DNA of 56,418 bases from a virus (IMGVR_UViG_3300048872_000176:1-56418), one strand, 5' to 3'; shown: positions 29,761-39,563, numbered from the stretch's first letter. Translations and numbers: made by a program. The notes: generated by a model from the sequence alone, not told the origin.

Positions 29761-30608
29761 AGGAAAACAAAAACATTCTGTTCGTTTTAGGCCGTCATGG
29801 TCGAACATCCGGAAACGAAAACAACGTTTACCGTGGACACTCAAACGCGGAGTTTGCGCAACTTGACGCTGGAGGCCGAAACGACGCCCGTGAAGAAGGT
29901 ATTTTCCTGCAAGGTACTGGATTGGTTTTTCCGCTAATTATAACGGATGATCTCGACCGGACTTTCGAAACCGCACAAATCATAGCCAGCATTTTAGGCA
30001 TTAAGCCTGAAAATATCATGCGCGATAAGCGTCTGCGACCCCTTGATATGGGGGATTGGACCGGAAAAAAGAAGGACGAACACCCGCTTGACTCTTTCAT
30101 GAAAGACAAGTCTAAGAAAATTCCTGGCGGGGATTCACTTAACAGTTTGAATAAACGACAGTCGGCAGCGTTCGCGGATGTTCTTGAAACTGTCGCGAAA
30201 CTCCATGCTCCTGTGCTTGTAATCGGTCACGGCACAAATGCTGGATTTCTTCATTCACATGTGAATAAAAGTTCTGAAGAAATCGGCTACGAAGGACTCA
30301 CACACCCAGGCGGCGTTTCGATTTTTACGAAAGAAGGAATCACGCCCGTTTATAAAAAGCGGGAGGGTGCTCCTCAACTTTTCAAAGACGGCACGGAAGT
30401 TTCAGGGTTTGTTACGGACGAAGAAAATCGCCCGCCTCGGGAGTGCTGGAATTGCCGAAATTTCGTGTCAGTAAATGGTCTCGGAGCTTGCACGCACACG
30501 CTCGTCCTAATCGATCCTAAACTCGCTGACCGCCGACAAGCAGATGGAAATGTAGCAGTTGGCGAACGGGACTGCTGCGATAACTTCCGTAACAAGATAG
30601 GAACTTAA
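29754..30608 (+). CDS. histidine phosphatase with Cys-rich tail
   Basis: A 284-aa product. LGRHGRTSGNENNVYRGH contains the catalytic RHG, and VLVIGHGTNAG the second catalytic His, both typical of the histidine phosphatase (phosphoglycerate mutase-like) superfamily, with DDLDRTFETAQIIASIL between. The C-terminal ~60 residues hold five Cys (CWNCRNF, GACTHTL, RDCCDNF) that could bind a metal cluster. It overlaps the previous gene by 7 nt and sits between two paralogous tail genes. Substrate unknown. Confidence 0.8.
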   Translation: MVKENKNILFVLGRHGRTSGNENNVYRGHSNAEFAQLDAGGRNDAREEGIFLQGTGLVFPLIITDDLDRTFETAQIIASILGIKPENIMRDKRLRPLDMGDWTGKKKDEHPLDSFMKDKSKKIPGGDSLNSLNKRQSAAFADVLETVAKLHAPVLVIGHGTNAGFLHSHVNKSSEEIGYEGLTHPGGVSIFTKEGITPVYKKREGAPQLFKDGTEVSGFVTDEENRPPRECWNCRNFVSVNGLGACTHTLVLIDPKLADRRQADGNVAVGERDCCDNFRNKIGT

Positions 30609-31544
30609 TTGGCTACCACCATCACGCTTTTGAATTCCATCGGTTGGGCTCAATCTTACACTGGGTTTAAATCACTGACTGTTGGTACATCTTCAGAGCC
30701 TGCGGTTAGTTCCATGAATATTTTGATTCAAACGGTGTTAGGTCCGCCCTTCTCGTGGAATTGGAATCGTTCGGCTGTTCCGCTCACTACGGTTGCGGGA
30801 ACCCAAGATTACGTCACGTCCGCCGCGTCTTTCGGTTTCATCGAAAAAGCCGACTACAAAATTCCTGCCGCTACGATTACAAATACATCTTTGACTTCGG
30901 GAATTGCGACGTACACTGCAACGAACACTTTTCAGGCGGGCGATTTAGTCACGATTACTGGGCTTACGAACAACCCAACCGTTTTGAACATTACAAATCA
31001 GACTGTTGTGGCTGCGACTTCCGCGCTTTTCACAGTCAAAATTAATAACGTAAATATCGTCTCTGGAGCAGACACAGGAACTGCGGTGGTTGGAACCACG
31101 ACGGAAATTAGTGAGACAACTACAATTTTAGGAACTGGTTCCGAGCGTGGCGCACCAAACAAAATCGCTCCGCAGGTGGACGACAACGCCAGTAACATCA
31201 CTTTTAGAATCTTACCTGTGCCAGATCGCGTTTACACAGTGAATGTGATTTTCCAAAAACGAATTCCCGCCTTAGTCACAACTACAGCGGGAACTTGGGC
31301 ACCAATCCCTGACCATTATTCCTACATCTATCAGTGGGGGTTTTTAGCTCTCATGCTCGCGTACAACCAAGACGGACGCTGGACTCAAGCGAATCAAAAG
31401 TTCGTAGCGGGACTTCTTGGCGCGGCTGAAGGGCTTACAGAAGAAGACAAAAACATTTTCCAAGCTGCGTGGCTTGGTTCGATTACTGAACAACAAACGA
31501 CGGGAATGAAAGCGCAGCAAGGCGTAGGAGCACGGTCTAGTTAA
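30609..31544 (+). CDS. head-tail adaptor/tail protein, paralogue 2
   Basis: It starts with TTG at 30609, 6 nt after AGGA. The 311-aa product shares SSEPAVSSMNILIQTVLG, FSWNWNRSAVPL, GTQDY and IPDHYSYIYQWGFLALMLAY with 28684-29760. Residues about 90-160 are an inserted module (TSLTSGIATYTATNTFQAGD...VSGADTGTAVV) that recurs three times in the following hub protein. Tail connector role is inferred. Confidence 0.7.
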   Translation: MATTITLLNSIGWAQSYTGFKSLTVGTSSEPAVSSMNILIQTVLGPPFSWNWNRSAVPLTTVAGTQDYVTSAASFGFIEKADYKIPAATITNTSLTSGIATYTATNTFQAGDLVTITGLTNNPTVLNITNQTVVAATSALFTVKINNVNIVSGADTGTAVVGTTTEISETTTILGTGSERGAPNKIAPQVDDNASNITFRILPVPDRVYTVNVIFQKRIPALVTTTAGTWAPIPDHYSYIYQWGFLALMLAYNQDGRWTQANQKFVAGLLGAAEGLTEEDKNIFQAAWLGSITEQQTTGMKAQQGVGARSS

Positions 31545-34500
31545 TGGCTAACGCACTCCAAGCGGTAGGGTCGCACGGCGATCACGACAGTGGCTGGGCA
31601 CCGATTTTTACAAATCGGTTTTTCCTCGGGCTGTGGACGAATCGTAACCCGCTGCGAGCCCCCACGGGGGTGATATACGAAAATTATTATAGGTTGGGTG
31701 GAACAGATGCGCTTATCGGCGGGAACAACGTAGAAATCTCCAACCGCCTTACCATTTGTCGGCGTCCGGGTAACACCGCAGGGCTTACGAATTTCGTCTC
31801 ATCCTCAAACATTCCTGATATTCCCGATTCATTTTATTCTTTCCACGAAATCGGTGGGACGATCCGGGTTTTTGCGGACACACCGACAGCACCATATTTG
31901 ATTGGTGGCTACACAAACGGGGCGGGCACTGCTTCGCAAGGGATAATTCCAATCTTTACGAAAGGTGCGGGCGTAGTCCAGTCTTTTTTCCAAGGCATTG
32001 GCCAATCTCTTTATTTCAGCGACACGGCGGAACAAGAGAAGTGGCTGGATTTTGGCTCGGGAAATCCCGGTAACAGTTTTTCCGTAATCACTGCGACTTC
32101 TTTGACAAGCAACGTCGCTACGATTACTGCGATTAATAATTTTGCAATCGGCCAAACTGTTGTAATCAGTCAAACTACGAACAACGCAGGAACGTTTAAT
32201 ACGACCGGAATCATCACGGCTGCTAACTCCAGTCAATTTCAATTTGCTTTAGTCCATGCAAATATCTCGCCAGCATCTGACACAGGATTTGCCAATGCTT
32301 GCTGGAACCTGGGGATAATTGCGCCCACAATCGCCCCGACTTTGAATATCGTTGCTAGCGGTGCCGCAGCGGTAGCGTGGCAGGCCAGCACTTATTTTTC
32401 CACAATGGGGTTGGTTGTTGACGGCAATAATAACGTTCAGGAACTGATTTCCGTCAATAACACTGGAACGAACACAACACCTTTCGGGACCAGCGGTGAT
32501 GGTCAGCCTCAGTGGAGTGCGACTCCCGGCGCTACGACTTCTGACAATACAGTGACGTGGACAAATTGGGGTCCGATTGTTCTGTGGACTGCGCACACGA
32601 CCTATTCTAACCACCGAACAGGTGGTGATTTAACGAACCCGGCGTACGTGTACGATCCGGTTTCCGACACGATTTGGGGAAACGATTCCGCTGGCGGGGC
32701 ATCTGGAATTTCGGGTGCGGCTAAACCCGCGTTCGCGAAGAGCAAAAAATTCATCGCGGATGGGTCGGTCAATTCCTGGATCAACGTTTCAGGCGTTGGG
32801 ATTGCAGCCAATCAAGGCACGATTTTCTTTTGGCAGCCGAATCATCTTTACAGCCCGTCTTTTTCAAGCACAAACAGAAATTATAATGCTGCGATTATCG
32901 AACCCATCGCGTTGCCCGCGCCATCTAATCAAGTTATTTTTTTCCAGGTTGCGACGACAGGTGGAACTTCTGGTGGTTCCGGAACCCCACCTTTCCAGAA
33001 TCTAGGCGCGGCAACTCAGACGTATGACAACGATTTAATTTGGCTGAACCTCGGCAGTGCGACTTGGGTTGCGCTTACGAACTACACTGCGTGGACGGGA
33101 ACGCAACCTGTTTTTAGTGTGATTCAAGATACAAACGGGAATATGCAGGTCTGCGTGGTGTCTGGCCAAAGCGGGGCGACTCAAGCTCACCAACAGTGGC
33201 AAGCGAACCACGCTTATTCAAACACAAATACAATCGTTGATACAAATGGGCGTTTGCAGACCGTTACATCGGCGGGTACGTCCGGCGCGGTTAAGACTCT
33301 CACGACTTCTGATATTACGTCCGGGGTTGCTACGTACACGACTTCAACCAACCATGGTTATGCGGTAGGCCAGCAAGTCACGGTTGTTACGAGCAGCCAT
33401 GATTCTGCTTTTAATGTAACGAATGCAATTATTACCTCACTTCCGACTGCGGCGAAATTCACAATCAATCTCGCGCATGATGATATTGTTTCAGCCGCCG
33501 ACACAGGAACTTCTTACGCTGGGCCAACTTGGGCACCTTCTGGTACGACTACGGATGGCGGTGTGACTTGGACTGCCGGGTCTACTACGACTGGATGGGG
33601 GGTTAATTACGGCGACACAACCCTGGATGGAACTGCGAAATGGGTTTGTGTAGGTCCTCCGATGGCTTGGGCCGCATCCACGCTTTACCATCTCCCGCCT
33701 CCAGGATTTGAACCGCCTTCGCCGTCGCAACCATTTGGTGGATCGGAAGTTATTTCAACCGGGTTCGTACAAGCTACAATTCGTTCGGGTAAGTCCGCAG
33801 CTTCGTTGCCGACTTTTTCAAACACGATTGGTAACTTTACAATTGACAATCCTGGGGCTAGTGAAATTATTTGGACGAACGCTGCGGCCTTCAGTCAAAA
33901 TTCGATTTCATGGACGAAGGGCTATGGTTATGTTTACGCTTACAAAGCGCGTGGTACTTTCGATCAGTATGCTCCGCTTCCTCTTGGCGGTGGACTTAAT
34001 CCTCAAGGCTCCGGATTAGGCACAAATCCCGCTTGGTCTGCGGGTTCTGGTGGTCTCACACCCACGGGTAGTGCGGATGGCAGCGTTTCAACCGCATCTC
34101 CCAGCGTTCAAATGGCTGTCGGGATCAATTCTGGTTCAGTAGTGAACATTTCAGGGTTGGGTAGCACTGATCCACAAGTTGATACGGTTTCGATTTTCCG
34201 TACGTTCGATGGTGGCGCGACTTTCTTCTGGTTGACGGACATAAAAAATCCCCAATCTATTGGTGGAATCGCCCAACCATGGACCTTCCAAGATTTCTTG
34301 CCCGACATTGCTACGGATTTGTTCCTTGGTTTGAACACCCTCGTTCTCGCACCTATTAATCACTCGAATGACCCTCCGCTTGCAGGCATGATTAATCTTA
34401 CGCAGTACTTCGGACGCATTTTCTATAGTGTTGGGGCGACTGTGTATTGTTCGCAAGGTCCGAACGTAGGTGGACCGAGCCAACCTCCAGGCAACGGTTA

Positions 34501-35746
34501 CACTGCGTATAACCCAGGTCAGTTTTGGACTTTTACTTCCCCAGTAACCCGACTGGTGCCGACTACGGTAGGGCTGCTGGTTTGGACTACTTCCGATCTT
34601 GGAATTATTCAAGGCGGGCCGCAAATCACGACGCTGTTCAATAATATTTATGTGCCCGGCCTCGGGCTCACTTCTTTCAACGCACTAACCGTAAATGGTG
34701 GGCTCATTGATTTGTTCACTGCGGATAGTCAAGTAGTACGATTCGATCCCAACATGGGTGTGTCGAAAATCGGTGTGCCTATTGGAGACCAGTTTTTTAA
34801 ATACGGCGCACAGACTACGACTTTTTCGCCAGCAACTGCTTATGTTACTTTCCACACCCAGGGTTTAAACGATGAGGCTTTATTTGTAGCGGATGGTTCA
34901 ACAGGCTGGTTTCGTGGTGTACCAAACCTCGCTCCGGACGCTGCGATCTCTGGTCCTGTGTGGAGTCCGAAAGCCACGGTTGTTGGCGGCTGTAAAGCTA
35001 TTCAATCCCTTGAAGTTCAACCTGGCCAACACGCTTTGCTGATCGGAGCTACGTCCGCGAATCATCCGGTGCTCGTGCGAGATTCGACGTACACCACCTT
35101 CACGGACAATTCTTCAGCTTATGCCGCGAATTTTATTTTCGGTTCTATGGTGTTGGCGAATCCAGGGCAGCTTGCGGAACTCGGTTTTATCACATGTGAA
35201 TTCATTAAAACAGGAACCTCCCCAATCTTGTCTGTCATGCTGGATGAACTCGCGGACTCCGTGATGGTAATTTCCGCGGCACTGAAGAGTGGAAACAACG
35301 TCATTTACACTTATACTCTGACCACTGGTTATGCTGTAGTACCTGGTTCGGGTGTGACAATCACAGGAATGGCGGATGCTGCGAACAACGGAACCTTTAC
35401 TGTTACTGCGGTCGGAGCGGGAACCTTCACCGTTGTGAACGCCGCGGGTGTGACTCGTGCGGTTCAAACCGGAGCGGGAACTTTATTCGAAAGTTTGTCC
35501 GGGTATGTTTCCGCCGTCACTAGTTTGCCACCGCAGGATGCACCAACCGTTTATGGTTTGCAGTTCACTCCTGCGAGTACATACGCGAACCGTTATTACT
35601 TCGCACAAAGTGTGAATGGAGTTGTTCCTCCACAAGGCGTGGATTGCCGTCACATGCAAGTGAAACTGGATTTCGGCTCAAGCGATATCATTCAAAACGA
35701 GCTTTTAACAATGAGTATTTTCGGGAAACATTGGCAGGAAGTCTAG
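31544..35746 (+). CDS. large tail hub/stabilisation-type protein, 1400 aa
   Basis: The ATG overlaps the preceding TAA by one base. The start (FFLGLWTNRNPLRAPTGVI, NNVEISNRLTICRRPGNTAG) resembles podovirus DNA-stabilisation/tail hub proteins of the P22 gp10 kind. The protein contains repeated beta modules: two or three S-x-V-A-T-x-T-x...D-T-G-x-A units and several W-x-A-x-T-x-Y...D-G-T-V-T-W units typical of carbohydrate-binding tail modules. It is all beta-rich, with no membrane segment. It is the largest protein of the window and probably the tail hub. Confidence 0.65.
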   Translation: MANALQAVGSHGDHDSGWAPIFTNRFFLGLWTNRNPLRAPTGVIYENYYRLGGTDALIGGNNVEISNRLTICRRPGNTAGLTNFVSSSNIPDIPDSFYSFHEIGGTIRVFADTPTAPYLIGGYTNGAGTASQGIIPIFTKGAGVVQSFFQGIGQSLYFSDTAEQEKWLDFGSGNPGNSFSVITATSLTSNVATITAINNFAIGQTVVISQTTNNAGTFNTTGIITAANSSQFQFALVHANISPASDTGFANACWNLGIIAPTIAPTLNIVASGAAAVAWQASTYFSTMGLVVDGNNNVQELISVNNTGTNTTPFGTSGDGQPQWSATPGATTSDNTVTWTNWGPIVLWTAHTTYSNHRTGGDLTNPAYVYDPVSDTIWGNDSAGGASGISGAAKPAFAKSKKFIADGSVNSWINVSGVGIAANQGTIFFWQPNHLYSPSFSSTNRNYNAAIIEPIALPAPSNQVIFFQVATTGGTSGGSGTPPFQNLGAATQTYDNDLIWLNLGSATWVALTNYTAWTGTQPVFSVIQDTNGNMQVCVVSGQSGATQAHQQWQANHAYSNTNTIVDTNGRLQTVTSAGTSGAVKTLTTSDITSGVATYTTSTNHGYAVGQQVTVVTSSHDSAFNVTNAIITSLPTAAKFTINLAHDDIVSAADTGTSYAGPTWAPSGTTTDGGVTWTAGSTTTGWGVNYGDTTLDGTAKWVCVGPPMAWAASTLYHLPPPGFEPPSPSQPFGGSEVISTGFVQATIRSGKSAASLPTFSNTIGNFTIDNPGASEIIWTNAAAFSQNSISWTKGYGYVYAYKARGTFDQYAPLPLGGGLNPQGSGLGTNPAWSAGSGGLTPTGSADGSVSTASPSVQMAVGINSGSVVNISGLGSTDPQVDTVSIFRTFDGGATFFWLTDIKNPQSIGGIAQPWTFQDFLPDIATDLFLGLNTLVLAPINHSNDPPLAGMINLTQYFGRIFYSVGATVYCSQGPNVGGPSQPPGNGYTAYNPGQFWTFTSPVTRLVPTTVGLLVWTTSDLGIIQGGPQITTLFNNIYVPGLGLTSFNALTVNGGLIDLFTADSQVVRFDPNMGVSKIGVPIGDQFFKYGAQTTTFSPATAYVTFHTQGLNDEALFVADGSTGWFRGVPNLAPDAAISGPVWSPKATVVGGCKAIQSLEVQPGQHALLIGATSANHPVLVRDSTYTTFTDNSSAYAANFIFGSMVLANPGQLAELGFITCEFIKTGTSPILSVMLDELADSVMVISAALKSGNNVIYTYTLTTGYAVVPGSGVTITGMADAANNGTFTVTAVGAGTFTVVNAAGVTRAVQTGAGTLFESLSGYVSAVTSLPPQDAPTVYGLQFTPASTYANRYYFAQSVNGVVPPQGVDCRHMQVKLDFGSSDIIQNELLTMSIFGKHWQEV

Positions 35747-35913
35747 CATGCGGACACCCATTTACGCCAACCCACGGGATGTCTTCCGCGGTATAACTGA
35801 AGCAACCGAAAGCATTCTTTGCACTGAGTTGCGATTTTAGATTTCCGCCCGCCACAGCGACATTCGTCAGTCATGTCAGGTCGGAGTTCATACGTTCTCA
35901 TTGTGGTTTTCAC
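35743..35913 (-). CDS. small zinc-ribbon protein, 56 aa
   Basis: The leftward GTG at 35913 follows a strong AAGGAGGT. The product, MKTTMRTYELRPDMTDECRC..., has a CRCGGRKSK...CKECF zinc ribbon and a basic C-terminus (RGRHPVGWRKW). It overlaps the end of the hub gene by 4 nt, antisense. It has its own promoter at 35937-35964. DNA binding is likely; function unknown. It may be a moron or a reduced mobile endonuclease. Confidence 0.7.
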   Translation of the reverse strand: MKTTMRTYELRPDMTDECRCGGRKSKIATQCKECFRLLQLYRGRHPVGWRKWVSAC

Positions 35914-35936
35914 TTAGCACCTCCTTGTCGAATCTA

Positions 35937-35964
35937 AGAATACTAATTTTAAGGATTTTGTCAA
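35937..35964 (-). promoter_or_regulatory. leftward promoter TTGACA-N16-TATTCT
   Basis: Minus strand TTGACA (35964-35959), a 16-bp spacer and TATTCT (35942-35937). It is followed by AAGGAGGT and the GTG of the 56-aa zinc-ribbon gene. Confidence 0.7.
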
Positions 35965-35970
35965 GCACGA

Positions 35971-37437
35971 ATGCCTTCAATCGAATCGAACCGTCAAGCA
36001 GGGAAAACAGCCCGCGAACAAGGAAACATTAAGCCCGTTCAGTCAGTAAACGCGGTGAATCCTGTTCCTCCGATCCCGACTTATCCTTCTGCGCCTAACC
36101 CGGATTTACGGACAACGCTTCCGGCTTCGTATGTTCAGCAACCAGACCAGCAGCGTCAATGGCAAACAGGAGCAGTTCGGCAACAACGTATTCCACCCAC
36201 TTCCGCAACCGGAAACGCGATTGTCGGAGCGCAAGCCGCATCGCAAAGTATTGTTTCTGCCCGCAGTGGTTCGGGAGGAGTTTTGTTCGAAACGGACAAT
36301 ATTCCAAACGCTCTACAAAGTGTTCTGAACCTTATCGCGGGTACGGGCACTACTTTAACTGCGGACTCTCAGGGTGGCGTAACCATCACGGGCGGGGGGT
36401 CGATTATTCCGAACCCGCAAACCGGGACCGAGTACATTGTTTTACTTACGGATTTCAGCAAACTTATTAGTGTGAACAATCCGGCAGGCGGAACCGTTAT
36501 TTTGCCTGGCCCATCGGCGGGGTCTTTTAGTTTCATTCAGGCTGTGAACTTTAATGCAGCCGCTCAATCAGCCAGCACGACAATTACAAACACAATCCGA
36601 AATTTAATGATTTTGTCCGTGAAAATCAGCGATGGTGGAGCGTCCGTTCCTACCGTAGTGGACACGAACGGGAATGTTTGGACGATGATTGCGACTGAAC
36701 CTGATGGTGGAAACATCCCCACGTCGTTTTGGTACGCTTTTAATATCGCGGGCGGACCAAATACGATCACTGTTACGAACCCATCTAGCTCGGTTTTTTG
36801 TTTACCAACGGTGTTGGAATACGCGGGGTTCGACCAGAACGATCCGCTCGATACTTTTACGATTCATGAAGCTGCGGTTGCCGTTGTAACCACCGGATTT
36901 CCGAACTGTTTAGTTTACAACGGAATTCGGTTTAACACGACGCAAAACCCCACAGCAGGCTCGGGTTTCCTATCACGCTACAACGATACTCAAGAAATCG
37001 ATCAGGACCAACTTGTTGCGACACTGGGAACCGTAGTGACGGGAGACAGCGTTCCCACCGTTATCGGTTCCGGAGCCGTTTGTTTCACAGCGAGTTTTAA
37101 AACCGCTACCGGACCTTCAAGCGATGGATTTCCAGTTGGCTGGTATACGTACGTAGAAAATCGTGGACCAGGAACCTTCATCGTAACTTCGTCCGCTATG
37201 ATTGATGGTGTTGTTCAAAACATAACACTGCCGCCAAACACGGGCGTGCTGTTTGCTTTTGATGGAACTGATTGGTTCACTTTCCGTGGTGATCCGCAAC
37301 TCACTATTCCCAGCACCGCAGTTGTAGAAATCAACGGGGTTGGAACTTCACAAGATAAACAATTTTTCATAAATGGCGTCTTCGACGGTTCAACCGTTTG
37401 GGGCGTTGATATTAACGGTACCCCAGATGGAGGGTAA
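35971..37437 (+). CDS. tail fibre-type protein, 488 aa
   Basis: The N-terminal ~110 residues are Pro/Gln/Ala-rich (NAVNPVPPIPTYPSAPNPDL). The phage-fibre motif DNIPNALQSVLNLIAGTGTT and GGVTITGGG follow, then beta-sandwich sequence with two apparent halves and NGVLFAFDGTDWFTFRGD. The ATG lies 15 nt after AAGGA, an unusually long spacing. It is probably the base fibre onto which the next two receptor-binding-type proteins assemble. Confidence 0.65.
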   Translation: MPSIESNRQAGKTAREQGNIKPVQSVNAVNPVPPIPTYPSAPNPDLRTTLPASYVQQPDQQRQWQTGAVRQQRIPPTSATGNAIVGAQAASQSIVSARSGSGGVLFETDNIPNALQSVLNLIAGTGTTLTADSQGGVTITGGGSIIPNPQTGTEYIVLLTDFSKLISVNNPAGGTVILPGPSAGSFSFIQAVNFNAAAQSASTTITNTIRNLMILSVKISDGGASVPTVVDTNGNVWTMIATEPDGGNIPTSFWYAFNIAGGPNTITVTNPSSSVFCLPTVLEYAGFDQNDPLDTFTIHEAAVAVVTTGFPNCLVYNGIRFNTTQNPTAGSGFLSRYNDTQEIDQDQLVATLGTVVTGDSVPTVIGSGAVCFTASFKTATGPSSDGFPVGWYTYVENRGPGTFIVTSSAMIDGVVQNITLPPNTGVLFAFDGTDWFTFRGDPQLTIPSTAVVEINGVGTSQDKQFFINGVFDGSTVWGVDINGTPDGG

Positions 37438-37439
37438 CA

Positions 37440-37880
37440 GTGGCATCAAACTTCAATGACTCGACTCCAGCGGCCCCCGCAGGATCACTTAATGTAATTT
37501 GGAATACAGATGGGGCGGGAAACGATTCTGCTTCCTACAACGCTTCGGTGGATGTGGGAGTTTCTTGGGATGGCGTAGGAGTTAACTCCCAACATCTCAT
37601 TTATCTAAAAATGAATCGGGCTATCACGTTTCCTGCGAGTGCTACTAATTCTCACGCGAGCGCGGCTGTGGCAGCTACAGGTTCAACCACCTTTACTTAT
37701 AAAAAAGCCGGGTCTTCTTTTGCTACGGTTGTTTTTTCAGCCAGCGGCACAACAGGTGCTTTTACTCAAGCGTCCGATGCTGTGTTCGCATCAGGTGACT
37801 TGTTGGAACTAGTAGGCCCAGCAACAGCCGATGCTACTTTAGCAACGTTCGGGTTTAATCTCGCGGGATATAAGACTTAA
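37440..37880 (+). CDS. fibre tip-type beta protein, 146 aa
   Basis: A GTG start 2 nt after the previous stop. SLNVIWNTDGAGNDSASYNA and TFTYKKAGSSFATVVFSASG are typical of small phage fibre-tip beta-sandwiches. It is joined to the next gene by TAATG overlap, so the three proteins probably form one receptor-binding complex. The receptor is unknown. Confidence 0.65.
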   Translation: MASNFNDSTPAAPAGSLNVIWNTDGAGNDSASYNASVDVGVSWDGVGVNSQHLIYLKMNRAITFPASATNSHASAAVAATGSTTFTYKKAGSSFATVVFSASGTTGAFTQASDAVFASGDLLELVGPATADATLATFGFNLAGYKT

Positions 37881-38488
37881 TGGCTCGTACAACTTTAGTA
37901 TCGGATAATTTCAATCGGGCGGATTCCAATCCTCTTGACGGAAATTGGACTCAACTAGCTTCGGGTGGTGGTTTCGGCCCTGCGCAATTAGTTTCTAACG
38001 CTGTTGAGGGTGCAACTGCGGGCGTTAACGCGGACTCTTGGAACAACGGTATTTCTTGGCCGAACGATCAGTGGGCACAAGTAACCGTCACGGCTCTAAA
38101 CAACTCCTTCATCGGAATTTCTCTCAGACAAAGTTTAATCGGGGCAGAAACGGCTTATCGGTTTGTTTACGGCCAGGGATCAACGGGTGGGAGTGTACCC
38201 TATATTATTCAAAAAGCGGTTGCTGCTTCCTTCAGCACCTTGAAAAGCGGAAGTTCAACTCTCAACAACGGAGATGTAATTTCCGCTGAAGCAATCGGTA
38301 CTACGTTAAATCTGTATGTCAACGGGTCTTTGATCGACACAACATCAGATGGTGCGATCACCTCGGGTGCGGGAGGTTTTATGATCGCCCCCATCACGAG
38401 CGCAGCGAATGCAATTTTGGATGATTTTTCTGGGGGTGGATTTTCTTCTCCGGTCACTTCTAAACCAGTTATGTGCATTATTCAATAG
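37880..38488 (+). CDS. concanavalin-like lectin fold protein (paralogue)
   Basis: A 202-aa protein aligned with 18183-18998: DNFNRADSNPLDGNWTQLA, NGISWPNDQWAQVTVTALN, TTLNLYVNGSLIDTTSDGAI and ILDDFSGGG. It lacks the GRAPNG tail. As the last gene of the fibre cluster, it is a good candidate for host glycan recognition. Confidence 0.7.
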   Translation: MARTTLVSDNFNRADSNPLDGNWTQLASGGGFGPAQLVSNAVEGATAGVNADSWNNGISWPNDQWAQVTVTALNNSFIGISLRQSLIGAETAYRFVYGQGSTGGSVPYIIQKAVAASFSTLKSGSSTLNNGDVISAEAIGTTLNLYVNGSLIDTTSDGAITSGAGGFMIAPITSAANAILDDFSGGGFSSPVTSKPVMCIIQ

Positions 38489-38542
38489 CATTTTAGTACC
38501 TTAGCGCGTCCCCCGCACTAGCATAGAAATTTAAGGAACCCC

Positions 38543-38785
38543 ATGAATGGTGATGCTCTAGAACTAATGCAAAAACTTGGAGAAATCCATGCGGATTTGA
38601 AGGAAGATATTGGTCGAGTCAAAACTGAAATGGCCGAATTTAAAGGCGAGTTCAGGGTTCGTCTCAGCACCATCGAAAAAAACGCGGACAACGATAAATA
38701 TTGGCATAATGTAAAAACTTTTGTAGTGATTCCAGTTACATTTGCACTTCATAAAACAGCGAGTATGTTGGGATTCAAGATTTAA
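38543..38785 (+). CDS. small coiled-coil/membrane protein, XhlA- or holin-like
   Basis: An 80-aa protein with AAGGA before the ATG. Residues 5-50 form a coiled coil (IHADLKEDIGRVKTEMAEFK), followed by one hydrophobic segment (VKTFVVIPVTFAL). This matches the plan of XhlA-type haemolysin/holin accessories, but the segment is weak. It lies away from the endolysin. Confidence 0.5.
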   Translation: MNGDALELMQKLGEIHADLKEDIGRVKTEMAEFKGEFRVRLSTIEKNADNDKYWHNVKTFVVIPVTFALHKTASMLGFKI

Positions 38786-38798
38786 TCCAAGAGGTGTT

Positions 38799-39185
38799 AT
38801 GCTCAAATCGCGCTCTGTTACTGAACAAGACCGCATTAAATTAGAACAATGGATTGCCGCTGACCCGGATCACGTTGGTCGGGGTAATCCAGATTTTTGG
38901 ATAAAATCAGAACCTCATGTTCGGCAGTTCGTTATGCAAGACTCCTGTGGCGACATTTTTTTCGTGCGAGCGGAAAACGTTCTCCGTCTCCACATTCAAT
39001 TCGCACCCGATCAGAAAATTAGAACTGCCCGAGCTATTGATGAATTCACACCTTTGATTGCGGTCGGCGCGAAAAAAGAACATTACAAACAATTGATTTT
39101 TGAATCAGTTTTTCAACCTCTTATCGGATTTTTAGAAAAGCGCGGCTTTCATTCCAGCCCCGCAGAACAAGTGATGGAGTTATAA
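38799..39185 (+). CDS. GNAT-like protein 1, 128 aa
   Basis: The ATG at 38799 follows AGAGGTGTT. Its plan (IFFVRAENVLRLHIQFAPDQ, ARAIDEFTPLIAVGAKKEHY, FQPLIGFLEKRGFHSSP) resembles reduced GNAT acyltransferase folds, ending in the usual LEKRGF. It lacks a clear acetyl-CoA-binding R/Q-x-x-G-x-G/A. It is adjacent to a paralogue. In phages such proteins are often encoded near internal virion genes. Substrate unknown. Confidence 0.55.
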   Translation: MLKSRSVTEQDRIKLEQWIAADPDHVGRGNPDFWIKSEPHVRQFVMQDSCGDIFFVRAENVLRLHIQFAPDQKIRTARAIDEFTPLIAVGAKKEHYKQLIFESVFQPLIGFLEKRGFHSSPAEQVMEL

Positions 39186-39563
39186 ATGATCCGCGTTCAG
39201 AAAGTAACCAAGACCGATCCAGAAGCCGCGATGATTGTTGAATGGCTTTTGAAAGATGAATACCACCAGGCAATAGGATTGAAACCTGAACAAATCTGGG
39301 ATGGAGATGTGGCTCTTGTTTATGACGAAGATGGACCAATCATGGCTGTTAGATTTCAACGTGCTCTTCGAGCAGCGGTGCAATTCAACCCTGCTACCCG
39401 GCTCCGGAATGCTCGGGCCGGACGAGAAGTATCTAAATGGTTTCAAGATGTCGCTGGAAACAGTGGATGCAAAGAAGTGATTGTCCGCGCCGGGGGTCCT
39501 GCCAAGAATTTTGTGGAGCGCCTCGGGTTTGTGGAATTTGTAGGGCAATACCTAGGAGTTTAA
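39186..39563 (+). CDS. GNAT-like protein 2, 125 aa
   Basis: A paralogue of the preceding gene: MAVRFQRALRAAVQFNPATR and VERLGFVEFVG match its LHIQFAPDQKIRTAR and LEKRGFHSS. GGAG precedes the ATG with no gap after the previous stop. Acyltransferase function is inferred; the acyl-CoA loop is not obvious. Confidence 0.55.
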   Translation: MIRVQKVTKTDPEAAMIVEWLLKDEYHQAIGLKPEQIWDGDVALVYDEDGPIMAVRFQRALRAAVQFNPATRLRNARAGREVSKWFQDVAGNSGCKEVIVRAGGPAKNFVERLGFVEFVGQYLGV

